Positions 26,222 to 37,500 of a stretch of DNA of 64,000 nucleotides are shown here, piece after piece (position 1 is the stretch's first letter; each line of letters begins with the position of its first letter). A program made the position numbers and the translations under genes. The stretch is taken from assembly GCA_950295325.1 (NCBI GenBank), contig OX485807.1, forward strand, positions 33,634,440-33,698,439. Reading direction: 5' to 3'. This stretch comes from Polytrichum commune (taxonomy: Eukaryota; Streptophyta; Polytrichopsida; Polytrichales; Polytrichaceae). Under the pieces are notes generated by a model. The model worked only from the letters and a program-made list of their open reading frames with translations, did not search any database and was not told the DNA's origin.

Positions 26222-26671
26222 ACAAGAAAACGGTAGAACCGTGAGGCTCTGTCCTTTGCTATGAAAGACTACAATTGTAGCTAATTACTTTGCTCATGCC
26301 AATCCATGGCTATTCACTATACTAAACCTTTCTTGGGTTTTGTGCACCTTCTTCTCAAATACGGGTCAAGGTTTGAAGCTACTCATTTATCACCCGAAAT
26401 TTTAAAAATAAATGATCAAGAACTGCCGAAATAACTATAGTTAACTAGATTTCTATCAATGCATTTTAAGGAGCACTTGTATATATATATATATATATGT
26501 AAAAACTAAGGAGCACTTGTATATATATATGTAAAAACTATAGTTAACATCCACATTACATAAAGTGGACCAAAAACAACAAGAACAAGAAACGTCCAAG
26601 TGTGGACACAAAGTGGTTAGGAAATTTGCTCTTGAAACGAAGAAGTTGATGCATAGTCTCTATCCTACAGA
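26222..26671 (-). repeat. Dispersed repeat D, copy 1
   Basis: The complement begins GTTGGCTCTGTCTGTAGGAT and ends CACGGTTCTACCGTTTTCTT. It contains a TA-rich microsatellite. Copies in the other orientation are at 31274-32985 (split by a pogo element) and 56149-56570. About 450 bp; non-coding; no clear target duplication. Confidence 0.65.
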
Positions 26672-27373
26672 CAGAGCCAACAAAATGATTAGGTAAGGGG
26701 AACCCTTAATCCTTATTTACCACTAAACAATGAGAAATAGCCCATTACTGTAGGCAAGTGCTCTTCAAAGTTTTCCGAACTGTGCACTGGAGTCAGTGAA
26801 CAAACATAACTACACGTATGATGGCGACAATTAAGGTGCAAAGGGTTTGTCACCTTTGTTGTAGTTCAAAGGTTACAAATATTGGACACATTAATAAACA
26901 TGTTCTTTCTTGTTATCAAAGTTGAACTCTATGTATGCATACATGTGACACTTATAATATGTTAAGTACCGATGCGGAAACCTGATGTACACAACTAACC
27001 TCATTTTTGTTGTTGTTATTGTTGGTTGAATGGGCACAAGTGACACAAATCCTTTAAGACTGTAATCATAAGTACTTATTGTTATAAGGAAGGAGGTCAT
27101 ATCTATGTTGTGTGGTGGTGTTCTCAAGTGGGCCACCGAGGTTACGGTAGGCCAATGACTTGCCAAGTGTGCAGATGTGAGAGCTCATCCAATTCATTTC
27201 TCATGGGAAAATGGAATTTGAGTGACTTTGAGATCATCAAAGACAGTCATCATAAGCCATTGCAATGTGCATACCACCCAAGCTCGAATGCTTGTTCATA
27301 ACTTATTGGTTGAGCAATTAATTAAGAATATTATGAAATAAAACTTGTACTAAAGGTGAACGGGGGTTCCTAT
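26672..27373. other. Unassigned stretch
   Basis: Nothing recognised beyond short ORFs that overlap on opposite strands. Confidence 0.35.
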
Positions 27374-27743
27374 GAGTGTTGGAATCGCATCATCCTTTTT
27401 CGTATACCATTTGGGTATATGTAATGAGGAATTCACATGTTTTGATACCAATAGAGTTGGCGTGTTTGACAATATTTTGGTTTTCAATACCATTTGGTTC
27501 TATATACCCTCCAAGAACCTCCACACCTAGTAAAATAGTTGTAGTATCATTAGGGGTTTAGAATGTTCATAACCCAAATAACAATTCACATATACAATGA
27601 TTCTCCTATGTTAACATACCCATCACAAACAAAAAAATTGGACGAATATTACAATTTCAATGTCCATGGGTGGGTTCTTTGGTTTCATTATTGATGTTGA
27701 TTGTTGATACCCATACATTCACCTATATACCAGTTCAACATTG
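27374..27743. mobile_element. hAT-like MITE (family B), copy 2
   Basis: The left end GAGTGTTGGAATCGCAT and the complement of the right end CAATGTTGAACTGGTATAT match the family B ends. Internal blocks shared with the IPK2 intron 6 copy include AATGAGGAATTCACAT and TTGATACCAATAG. The flanks GTTCCTAT and GTTCTTGC agree in about five of eight bases, so the duplication has decayed. Confidence 0.6.
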
Positions 27744-29224
27744 GTTCTTGCCCTTGTAGAGGGTGCAACCCGACGGATGTTAGATGCAAAGCTTAGCACA
27801 TTGTTAAGATCATATTAGGATATCCCCCCTTAAAAAAGAAAAAGAAAAACCAACACCCATATTGTCACATCTTACACTGATATTCACTTGGTTTGGCATG
27901 AGTCGGACCATGACATGGCATTCATAAGGTAGAAGGTGCTAAAACTTTTTTTTTTGGTCACATGAATCCTAATCAAAGCTCATCAATCATTGAAAGGTTT
28001 GCTACCTCCCCCTTTCATATGACATTGTCCTCTCAATTACGTTAAAAGTTGAGCTATTATGGTGTCTATGCATTTGTCATAGTTTAAGCACATTGTCATG
28101 TCTCGTTGTAGCACACTTATATACGGGTTCAACTAAAGGAGGTTGACCACATAAGGTCACATATATAGGGAAAAATATAATGTTATGTGACGATTGCGAT
28201 GCTAGAGATTCACGTGGATGTCTATAACTAACATTTAAGTACGTTTGGATGAATTATCTGTCCAAATATAATATGGGATGTACACTTGTGGGGACAAAAA
28301 TATCAAACGATGACAAAACAACAACCACAACTTTGAGTGTTTTGTATTCCATGTTTGTCAATCACCATATTTGTGTAGTTTTGCAATCTAGTGTATGTCA
28401 TATTGGTGGTTGGAATTGTGCGAAATTCATGCATAAAACTAAGCATGCTTAAACCCTAGATTTATGCATGTATCATGGATTGCAAAGTGAGAACATAAAG
28501 AATCATTCTATATCATGAAGATTTGTAGTTTGATTACCTTTTTGAAATCAACCTTGACAACCTTACACATCGTATGTGGTTACGAGGTTGGGCAATTATC
28601 GTCAAAATAGTTAAGTCATACTTGACCACCACGAATTACAATTTTTTCATCCATATAGTTGAAAGCCAAATATGAGATCTTTGACATGCCCAAAAAAACA
28701 CATTGTGTAAGGATTTGATTGCTAATATTTGTAGATGATCCTTAACAAAATATTGTTCAATGGAATCGTGTCCCAAGACTCAAAACTAACTTATGTACAA
28801 CATGAGATTAAAGACGTCCCCGAAAATGGTAATTCCCCAATCTCCGTTATGAGGACTTAGGAGGGGGCGGAGGAGGTACAATGATTGGTTGGATTTGGCA
28901 GTGTCCTTAGAAGGCTTTTCGCATCGATTGCGTGCAAGCTAACCTCAACTAAATTTAAGTTAGTGGTACCACTAAGACATTAGATGGCCTTTGTAGTGTA
29001 AACATCAATGAGAGTGAGCTAAGTACCATCGGTGGTAGGTGTCACCATAGCAATCTAATTCAACCTCAATTAGAAATGAATGTGAGGGGCCGATGTGGAC
29101 ACGACTTGGCGGGAGCGAACTTAGAGGCGGGAAAATTTGAGCTTCCTCCTTACCACGTACAAGGGCAATTACGGTAGATGGGTCCTAAAATGGTTACTTT
29201 TCCCTTGCTAACCACTTCTCCGAG
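27744..29224. other. Unassigned AT-rich sequence
   Basis: No gene or bounded element recognised. Confidence 0.35.
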
Positions 29225-29505
29225 GATGCAAAACACACAATTTGTACAAGATGGTTAGCATATCCAATTTGAGTTTGTAGTCACTTTCCTCATGATTTCT
29301 GGAGGTCGTATGAATGTTTAATTCATTATCAAAGTGAAGATTCTCATGTTCATCAAATATGGTCATATAGGTCCCCCAATTATATTGACTAGCGAGCCTA
29401 GAATGGCTATGAAATTTTGAGCATGTATTCTAATTCCTTTTGAACACATGTGTTTCTAAATTCGTTTTTGGAGCCACACCAAGGAAAGCTAGCATGTGAG
29501 CGGTG
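29225..29505 (-). repeat. Dispersed repeat F, copy 2
   Basis: Inverted relative of the copy at 17440. Shared blocks include CACTTTCCTCATGATTT, CATTATCAAAGTGAAGATTC and GAACACATGTGTTT. Confidence 0.5.
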
Positions 29506-29510
29506 GGTTG

Positions 29511-30350
29511 TAATATGTGAGCAATGAGCATAAAACTAACCTAGAAAAACTTACCACCATACCCCTCGCTCTTCCAAGAACACGAAATACCTCAATAAAC
29601 TATACATATATGGCATCACCACCATCCCTCGAATCCGAAACCCAACCACCCAACACATCTTGCCCCCACACGAACTCAAGGAAGAAATCAAAGTTGTACT
29701 GAAAATTAAGCAAAAAACCCTACAACAAGCCAACTTATTATTCCCACTTCAAACCCACCCAATAGCCATCCTCCCACCTCAAGTACAAACACAAGTCATA
29801 CACACCAACTATGGCAACCGACATGACCCTACCATTGGAAAACAAATACAAACCATCATCAATACCAAAACCACCACCCGTATAGATGAATGGGGAGCCC
29901 AAGCTGTTAAAAGATTCTACCAACAATGTCAATGGAATACAACACCACACGCCACCACCAAATGGGCAGATGAATCTCAATTATTCACACAAACATCATA
30001 TCTTTGGACCACAACACATTCCTATTCAACAAATTCACACAAAATAATTACAAGGCTAAAAACACTTGCAACTTATAACTCATGCATCAATTTCTCCCAT
30101 TCTAAAGACTGAAGATTCATTAGACGTCCCATTGAGGCACCACACCTAACCTTAATCATCAATGAATGCAACACAAACAAAGACATCATATCATCTAGAC
30201 CCACCATACTTATCCAAGGACCCAACTCCAACATATTCGACCACATTGGCGCCTACATCACCACCATCCCATCTATGAGACTCCAATGGTTGTGGGACAT
30301 GGTCGTCCAAAACAAAATGCACCATATGGTCAATGCCTTTCTCTTTTGAT
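29511..30350 (+). other. Unclassified coding relic, copy 1
   Basis: An open frame at 29660-30112 and the sequence after it are rich in Thr, Gln and Asn codons and low in G on this strand, unlike the flanks. The part around 30223-30330 resembles 61297-61400 (similar codon pattern around ATTCGACCACATTGGCGC and ATATATGATCAAATAGGGGC). Two diverged copies sharing a protein-like pattern point to an ancient mobile or inserted element. It looks broken. I recognise no domain and assign no function or family. Confidence 0.3.
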
Positions 30351-30457
30351 GATTTTGTTAGGCTGTTTGAGCCAAATAATAAGTCGCGAGTGTGTGATGA
30401 GTTATAGTTTGAATTGGGTTGGGCATGAGTGAGTGGCGAGGAGTAGTATGAATGCGA

Positions 30458-30481
30458 GATTTGGTGGTCACTCCAGCCTCC
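30458..30481 (+). repeat. 24-bp block also found at 31151-31174
   Basis: GATTTGGTGGTCACTCCAGC plus CTCC occurs here and at 31151-31174 in the same orientation. Both are followed by a GGAGA motif and TTCTTTA, and the second ends in (AAAT)n. They may be 3' ends of two copies of a retroposon with a simple-repeat tail. Confidence 0.5.
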
Positions 30482-30525
30482 TGGTTTGGAGATTGGAATT
30501 CTTTATATATACAATAATCTCCCGC

Positions 30526-31138
30526 TTAAGTATGCACTTTGAACCAAATCCGTTGGTGCACACTTAGTTGGTAGGTGCGTACTTTATTCATATTGCTTTC
30601 TAGACTCTTTGATTTGATGAATTGCAACGGGAAACGGATGAAACATGAGGCAACCTGCTTGACCGATGTCCAACGATGTGAAATCATTGTAAAGTTGAGC
30701 AAGCCGAACGCGCCAAGCAAGCGGGTGTTGGGGCCGGAGCATGAAGTCAGTGAAGGCACTATATATATGGAAAGCCTGGGACAATCAAGAGAACATATTG
30801 CAACAAATCATTTGTTGCGAGAGCCTATCGAGACATTTGCTAAATTTGCAAGTGCTACTAACTTCAGGGGCTTTGAAGCTCTACATAGCATTGTCCTCGA
30901 CATCAACGACCAAATGCTTTGGTATGATGTTCAAATGGAAGCTGTCAAACATATGTATGATGAACTGCGACGATCATTTGAGACATTTGAGCGAAACATT
31001 AACAAACTGACATTGAATGTCAAGCGTAAAAAATTCATGCATTCGCGGAAAATGACTCTACATGACATGTTCAAACAATAAAGTATGAACCCTGATTTTT
31101 GTCAAAAAAATTGTGCACTTAATAGAGATGCGTACTTA
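30526..31138. mobile_element. Possible non-autonomous element around a helix-turn-helix ORF
   Basis: The left side reads TTAAGTATGCACTTTGAACC and the complement of the right side reads TTAAGTACGCATCTCT, a short and imperfect inverted repeat with T-A-type edges. The element, if real, contains the ORF described at 30617-31081. Confidence 0.3.
30617..31081 (+). CDS. Pogo/Tigger-derived ORF with N-terminal psq-like helix-turn-helix
   Basis: 154 codons from ATG, ending in TAA. Residues 15-45 read LTDVQRCEIIVKLSK, then PNAPSKRVLGPEHEVSEGTI. This is the start of the psq/CENP-B-type DNA-binding domain of pogo/Tigger transposases, where LT-x-x-QR-x-EII is typical. The last part of the expected domain (a KAWDNQENIL pattern) lies in another frame, so a small indel has shifted the reading frame at about 30760. 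The remainder is not the usual CENP-B second domain or DDE domain; it is helical-looking and ends HSRKMTLHDMFKQ. It may be a decayed transposase fragment or a short host-used DNA-binding protein. I favour a fragment. Confidence 0.4.
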   Translation: MNCNGKRMKHEATCLTDVQRCEIIVKLSKPNAPSKRVLGPEHEVSEGTIYMESLGQSREHIATNHLLREPIETFAKFASATNFRGFEALHSIVLDINDQMLWYDVQMEAVKHMYDELRRSFETFERNINKLTLNVKRKKFMHSRKMTLHDMFKQ

Positions 31139-31194
31139 AATGCAATGTGTGATTTGGTGGTCACTCCAGCCTCCAAATCGGAGACCCGAGTTCT

Positions 31195-31217
31195 TTAAAT
31201 AAATAAATAAATAAATA
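31195..31217. repeat. (AAAT)n microsatellite
   Basis: A short AAAT run directly after the second copy of the 24-bp block. Confidence 0.85.
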
Positions 31218-31678
31218 GTGTCCACTAGATTACGTTAGTGTAGACTAGGTAGAGGTGCAAGAGAAACGCACGTGTTTGTTGGCTCTCTCTGTAGGATAGA
31301 GACTATGCATCAACTTCTTTGTTTCAAGAGCAAATTTCCTAACCACTTTGCGTTCACACTTGGACGTTACTTGTTCTTGTTATTTTTGGTCCACTTTATT
31401 TAATGTGGATGTTAACTATAGTTTATTTATGGAGAGAGAGAGAGAGAATGCATTGAAAGAAATCTAATTAACTATAGTTATTTCAACAGTTCTTGATTAT
31501 TTATTTAAAAAATTTCGGGTGATAAATGAGTAGCTTCAATACTTGACCCGCATTTGAGAAGAAGGTGCACAAAATCCAAGAGAGGTTTAGTATAGTAAAT
31601 AGCCATGGGTTGACATGAGCAAAGTGGACAACTACAATTATAGTCTTTCATAGTAAAGGTCAGAGCCTCACGGTTCTA

Positions 31679-32969
31679 CAGTCTAACCTTGATAATGTCA
31701 CCCTTGTTAATAGAACACCTTGATATTGCCACCTAAAGGTTTGAAACCGATTTTCATAGTGTAAAACTCCCTCGTTATTATCCCTATCACCCTTGGTAAT
31801 GTCACTATTTTTTTCCAAAATCCGTAGTGTAAATGTGATAATACCAAGTATGGATGGATTGTATGTGATGGTTGGATGGACAGATTATTAGGCATTTTTG
31901 CAACTGTGATAGTGAAAGTTATAGATGGGTTTAATGCTTTTGTACTCTCCCATATCACTATCTTGTTCCTTCCACCAAATGTGACTTCAGTTGTTTAGCC
32001 TTTGGATCAAGGAGTGATTGCAACATTCAAAATGTGCTATAAGCGCAAGCTTGTTGCCTGGACTTTGCAACAAATTAATAACAACTCAAATGAAGTTTTG
32101 GGGAAACTGAATGTTGATCTATTTCAAGCTATGCTATGGTGTGTGGCGGCATGGCATGAATTAGATGATCAAACCATTAGAAATTGTTGGAGAAAGTCCG
32201 CCATATTGCCTACATAGTGGAATGCAAATATCAACAATTTTGATGAACGTATGAAGTCCAAAATGGAGGAAGCAACTTTGGAATTGGGCAATCTCATCGC
32301 CGCATTGAATTTGGGTTTGGATGTCGAAGGCAAGCCTGTAGAAAAGCTTTGTCCTTTGGAGTACATAAACATGGAAGGTGAAGATGATTTTGAGGTGGAA
32401 TATTCTACTGAGGAGCTTGTGCAATTAGTGCAAGATGGCGAATAGGTTCTTGATTCCATGGAAGTAGACCCATTGATTGTTGATAGCAATGATGACGAGT
32501 CTAAAGTAGTGAAGCTAAGCGATGCACAAAAATATGCTAAAGATGTTTTGAATTTTATGGCTAGCCAGGGTGTTCAGATTTTCAACACTCTGGAGTTGTT
32601 AGGAATGGAAAAAATCCATGACAAACTCATTAGAATTGGTGTTGCACATTTAACATCAACAAAACAATGTGACATTAGAAGCTTCTTTGTCTCTAGTGAG
32701 AGGTCTTTACCTGATCTCAATGACACATTATGATGTGCTCTTGTTGTTATTCATAATTTTAAATTAGATTTTACATTCAAAAACATTGAAGTCTCATATT
32801 TTTTATTTTCTTTTTTACATTGTAATTTTATTTTAATTTTCTACCTATTTTTTGATAATATCACATTATGCACAAATCTTCAAAATGTGACATTATCAAA
32901 TATGTCACACCTTGTTTATATCACTCTTTTGGGTGAAACGGATGGTGTGACATTATCAAGGTTAGACTG
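31679..32969 (+). mobile_element. Pogo/Tigger-type element, internally deleted
   Basis: The terminal inverted repeats are perfect over 23 bp and start CAGTCTAACCTTGATAATGT on each strand. The target is TA (31677-31678 and 32970-32971). A CAG start with a TA target is the pogo/Tigger signature. The interior keeps only the C-terminal third of the transposase; the N-terminal HTH and most of the DDE domain are absent. The host repeat D gives the empty site, so the boundaries are secure. A shorter derivative sits at 54923-55407. Confidence 0.9.
31960..32733 (+). pseudogene. Transposase C-terminal part (DDE domain end) of the pogo-type element
   Basis: One frame (phase of 32002) encodes LPPNVTSVV, a stop, then PLDQGVIATFK-MCYKRKL, the well-conserved motif after the second catalytic Asp region of Tigger/Jerky-type DDE transposases, where VVQPLDQG is usual. 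The frame continues through AWHELDDQTIRNCWRKSAILPT and an acidic tail to TGA at about 32733. Three in-frame TAG codons (about 31996, 32215 and 32443) interrupt it. The first sits where Gln (CAG) is expected. The gene is dead in this copy. The tail ending RSFFVSSERSLPDL may be the natural C-terminus. Confidence 0.75.
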
Positions 32970-32971
32970 TA

Positions 32972-34495
32972 CCGTTTTCTTGGTTCTAACATACTTTCAA
33001 TAATCCCCCGTGGACTCCGGAGGAATCTCCAAGAATGTGGATCTCTTGCAAGTTGCAGTCCCGCTGTTCTCCTGGACCAACAATCAACAAGGCTGTGTTG
33101 AAAGTTCTTGCTTTGGTTATAGGTTGCGCTTGACTCACTTGTAATTTTGAATTACTCACAGTTGTGGGAGCTAGGGAAGCTCGTTGGCCTCCCTCAGAAG
33201 CGCCTTGCACAAGGTAATTCTGGTCACAAAACTCTCAAAACCCTTGTAACTTCACTTACGCATTCAACGAAGGCAGCAATTTGAGTTCAGTTTTGTTGAA
33301 CAACGTGAATTAGTAACTTAGGCAACAGCTTTCAATTTCTTTGGAGTACCCAACTTCTACATTTGATGTGCTGTGAATCGATGGTACCCAATTTGGGTCT
33401 GTCTGTGCCTGTAGGGTTGCTGTTTGCCTGTGTTAGATATGTGTTGGATTCTAGAGGGATGTTGTGGGTTGAAGCTGCTTGAATGTGCATCTTAATGTTG
33501 TTATTGTTAAAATGGAATGTGTGTTTTTTTGGGATCGGTTCACTTATAAATGTGTTTATACTACTTAGATACTGCCTGGTAGATGGATCAGTGTAAAGTG
33601 GATCACAAGTGGATGTTGGAATTAAGTCTTCTAAGTTGTTACATCAATGAGGTTAGATATGGAAGGAAGATTTCAGCATTTCTTTAGTATGCCCTTTTTG
33701 TAGAGGTGGTTCATATGTTTTTGGGAACATTGTGTTTTAAGATTGATCATGTCTCCTCATCTTCGTAGGCTGATTTCCACTTCGATCCTACTTTACTTGC
33801 AATGAATTAAAACTATTGATGACATTAATGGAATATTATTCATTACTTGTTCATAGGAATATTGATGTATACGGTTCTCGAAGGTCTGGAGAATTTCATC
33901 GTGATTTTCCTGTGCTAGTTTCTAGATTTCTCCACACCCAAATCATTTAGTTTCAAGCTCCTGTTTTCTGTCCGAACCCGCAAAATTGTCAAGCATGATT
34001 GTTTAGAGAGTGTTGACCACGTGGGGACAGACTGAGCTATGGCTTTGCAGTGAGTTTCAAATTCAGTACGTATTGGAGTGGTAGGGTCTTGTATTTTTCG
34101 GTTTTGAGTTCTCTTTTCGAGTGACAGAGTGAGCATCTGAGAAGAGACGTGCTTCTTTCAGAATCTGTCGCGTTAATTTTATATTTGCTTGATGATGGTT
34201 TAGTGCAATTTAGTGAATGTGAGCACATATCCCTTAGGTTTCCTTTTGGGCTATGTAGCACTCCTGTTAGGTTAGGGTGATAAGGGTCTCAATTTTAGGA
34301 AGGCGTCTTGTTTCTGGAGTGTGTTCCTAATCAAGAAGTATATGAATGGATGGCTCATTTTCTGTGTCTTTTGGATGGGTTCGATGCAACAGAACTTCAT
34401 TTTCTGCATTTCATATGAAGGTCGTTTGGCTGAAGGTTCGCGAGTTTGCATTTGAACTGAAAATCTAAGATGGAAATGTCTGTTTCGTATTGCAG
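32972..34495. other. Upstream region of IPK2, no coding exon called
   Basis: This stretch lies between the pogo insertion and the first coding exon. The GC content is higher than in the intergenic parts and contains CTAGGGAAGCTCGTTGGCCT followed by a GTAATT donor-like site near 33213. It may contain the IPK2 promoter, the 5' untranslated exon and a leader intron ending at the acceptor TTTCGTATTGCAG (34483-34495). The transcription start cannot be placed. Confidence 0.35.
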
Positions 34496-34563
34496 AGTGC
34501 AGGATTTGTTGTTGAAAAACTAGCCAACCTCAAAGCAGGAAAGATCAGAAATTACATCATACC
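34496..34563 (+). other. IPK2 5' untranslated segment after a likely leader intron
   Basis: The acceptor TTTCGTATTGCAG precedes AGTGCAGGATTTG. The segment runs without upstream ATG to the start codon at 34564. A leader intron is known in other plant IPK2 genes; here it is inferred from the acceptor only. Confidence 0.4.
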
Positions 34564-37500
34564 ATGGACAGTGATTCTACTCAATTGGCGATGCCGGTAA
34601 GTTATCCATTAATCTCACCAACCCATGGTCGTCAATTGTGTGATTAGTCTATCAAAACCCTCATCCGGTTCACAACAATCAAGACTGAAAGAATTTTGCT
34701 GAAGTTGTATACGAAGAAGTCCAAGTCCAGGCGAGTCTCTGCTGTTCAGCTAAAGATGTCCTTCCATTTTATTCGTATCTTTAGTTTTACTCCTGATAGA
34801 AACATCCAACTTCGTCCACATTTACTGCTCCAAAATGTTCCATTGATTATTCCGTATTTCTTGAACAGGCTTTTAAAGCTGCAGACCATCAGGTTGCTGG
34901 CCACAGGTTTGAGGGTAAGCCCTCTCATCACATTAAGTACATAAGGTAGACATGTGTAATTCCAACATGGCAATAATCTGGACACTTATATTTGAGTGGT
35001 ATGTGGTTAGGTGAGGATCTCAGAACAGACACCAAAAATACATGTATTTAAAAGAGATTGGATTACGTACTCAAAATATGCTAGCCATTCTAGGCTCATT
35101 AGTCAACATGATTGGGGAGACCTTTAGGACCACTTAATGAGCAGGAGAATCTTCACTTCGATAATGATTAAAATTTTCAAAATGAGCTCCAAAAAGTACG
35201 AGGCAAATGGCTACAGGCACGATTATCATTGAGTCATGATTAGGATTTGCTAATCATCTTGCACTAATTGTGTGTTTCATATCCTACAAGAAGTGTATGC
35301 AGAGAGAAAAGTATCAAAATAACACACATCTACCTTACCTTACATGTTTCAAGAAATATTGTGCACAATGAGGAACACTTGCATCACATTCTATTTACAT
35401 GCGTCAAGAATATTCTAATTTGTCCTATTGCATTTTATGTTGAAAGTGTTCTGAGACTTGTTGTTGATAAACCTTGTATGTGTATGAATGTGGGATGTCT
35501 GTGAAGATGGCCGAGTCGGTTCCTTAGTGGATGATTCTGGCCGGTTCTACAAGCCCTTGCAAGGAGGTTCTCGAGGCGACAAAGAGGTTCATTTCTATGA
35601 GAGGCTATGGGCGGACAAGAGTATTCCTCCTTCTATACAGAAATTCTTTCCAAAATTCTATGGCACTATTGGAATTGATGCTCCAGATGGCAGTGGTCCA
35701 ATCAATATCCTCAACACAAAATTGTGGAATTTCCTTCTATTGTTTTTTGATGCACTTAGAAAACAAAGGAGCCATGTAGATTCAATCTACATGGTGACTT
35801 GAATTTCAATCTTGTTGAATTTATTCACAAACTTTGTTTGACTGGGATGTCCTTAATGCAAAAGTCCACAGCATGCAATCATGGAGGATTTGACCCATGG
35901 ATTCAAGCACCCAGGAATCATGGACGTGAAAGTAAGTGACTAACTTCCACCAGTACACAAAAAGAAATTGATTGTTCAGCTTAAAGAACCAAAGTGATTA
36001 CATACTCAAGATGATGGGTGGTGTATGGAGCAATTGAATCTTCAGGTTTTACGATGTGCTTATTTGCTCTTGTTAGGACTTAGTAGATACAATACCAACA
36101 TCTCGACTGTTATTGAATGTCTTGTGCAGATTGGTTTTCGCACTTGGTATCCTGAAGCTGGTGAAAAATATGTCGCAAAGTGCATGTACTGTCCTTCATT
36201 CTCTGTTGTCTAGCTTTTTTTGAGTGAACTCAAAGACGTCTAACTTTACCCTATGCCTAATTTTCCAAATTCAGACCCAGATTATCTATTTCTTTTGTAT
36301 ATCTGGAACCAACTTTGGTGTATGGGGGTGAGTTTATTTATTTACATTTTGAAATGCCAGGGCAAAGGATAAGGAGACAACCTCAGAAGCTCTGGGTATT
36401 CGCATCTCAGGAATGCAGGTGCAATTTCTTTTACTCTCAATATTCTCTGTAATCCTAATCTGAGTAATATTAATAAGAGTCCCTTAGACTCACCATAGAA
36501 CTACAAGACGTTGATAATTGCGCTGAAGCTACCTAAGCATTTTCCTATCAACAAGACATAATCCTATAAGTCTGCAGAACATTTCGTGTGTTTCATGGAA
36601 GGAGAATTACAAGCAATCTGCTACTAAGATATGATTGTGATGAGAAGAAAATTGGTTTTGTTTTGCTATTATTCTAATTACTGTAATCTAGAAAACTTGT
36701 TTGTCTGGTGCAAACAAGTATGGAATACAAGAAACAATGGAGACTGTTCTTAAATACAAGATCTCATGGCTACTTTAGATTAGGGTCTCAAGCTGTATTT
36801 GACCTCATCATTGTTGAATTTTGGTGGTGGACCTATCAATGTTTAGATAGAAATTTATCACCCTGCATGTGCACTTTTTGTTTGCTCTGGCGATTTTAAA
36901 CACTCTTTAGGAAAAGGTTTGCTCAAAGGAATAAAATTAGGGTTGTTACTACACGAGCTATACACAAGGGACGTCTTTCTTTGTTAGTATAGCACCCTTG
37001 TTGGCATTATAAAGTGGAAGCGTTCAATGGAAATACTTCCCTCTTCCAAATGCTACTAATTCTCCCCATTTCTACGATTTCCGGGCAATAGTGCCCAGAG
37101 GTTTTCTAGTGCCGCTCCTTTGCCATGTCACATGTCTTTTTGCCACATGACCTAAAACAAAAAGGCATCGATGAGTCATTAAGATTGCACCATTGCCCTG
37201 CCTCCCATGTGGTAGCTACTTGCCCTGAACAACTAATGAGTTTTCTTCTGGTTGGGAAAAGTCCATCATGTGGTGAGGACTAGTGTTGGTCTGGTATATA
37301 GGTGAATGCAGGGTATCAGTTATCAGCATCAATAAATGCATCAAAGAACCTCCCCATAGATATCAAAATTGTAGGACCAGTCAAATGTTGATATTTGGCG
37401 AGTATGTCTAGGTGACAGAATCTTTGTGATATAAACCTGAATGGTATTCTAAACAAAAATACTGTCAAATATCCATACCCTACTGGTATCAAAGAATGTG

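Larger units (their letters stand above)
31274..32985 (+). repeat. Dispersed repeat D, copy 2, split by a pogo element
   Basis: Homologous to 26222-26671 (minus) and 56149-56570. The sequence runs from TTGGCTCTCTCTGTAGGAT to CACGGTTCTA and resumes at ACCGTTTTCTTGG after the insertion at 31679-32969. The uninterrupted copies read GGTTCTACCGTTTTCTT and document the empty site. Confidence 0.8.
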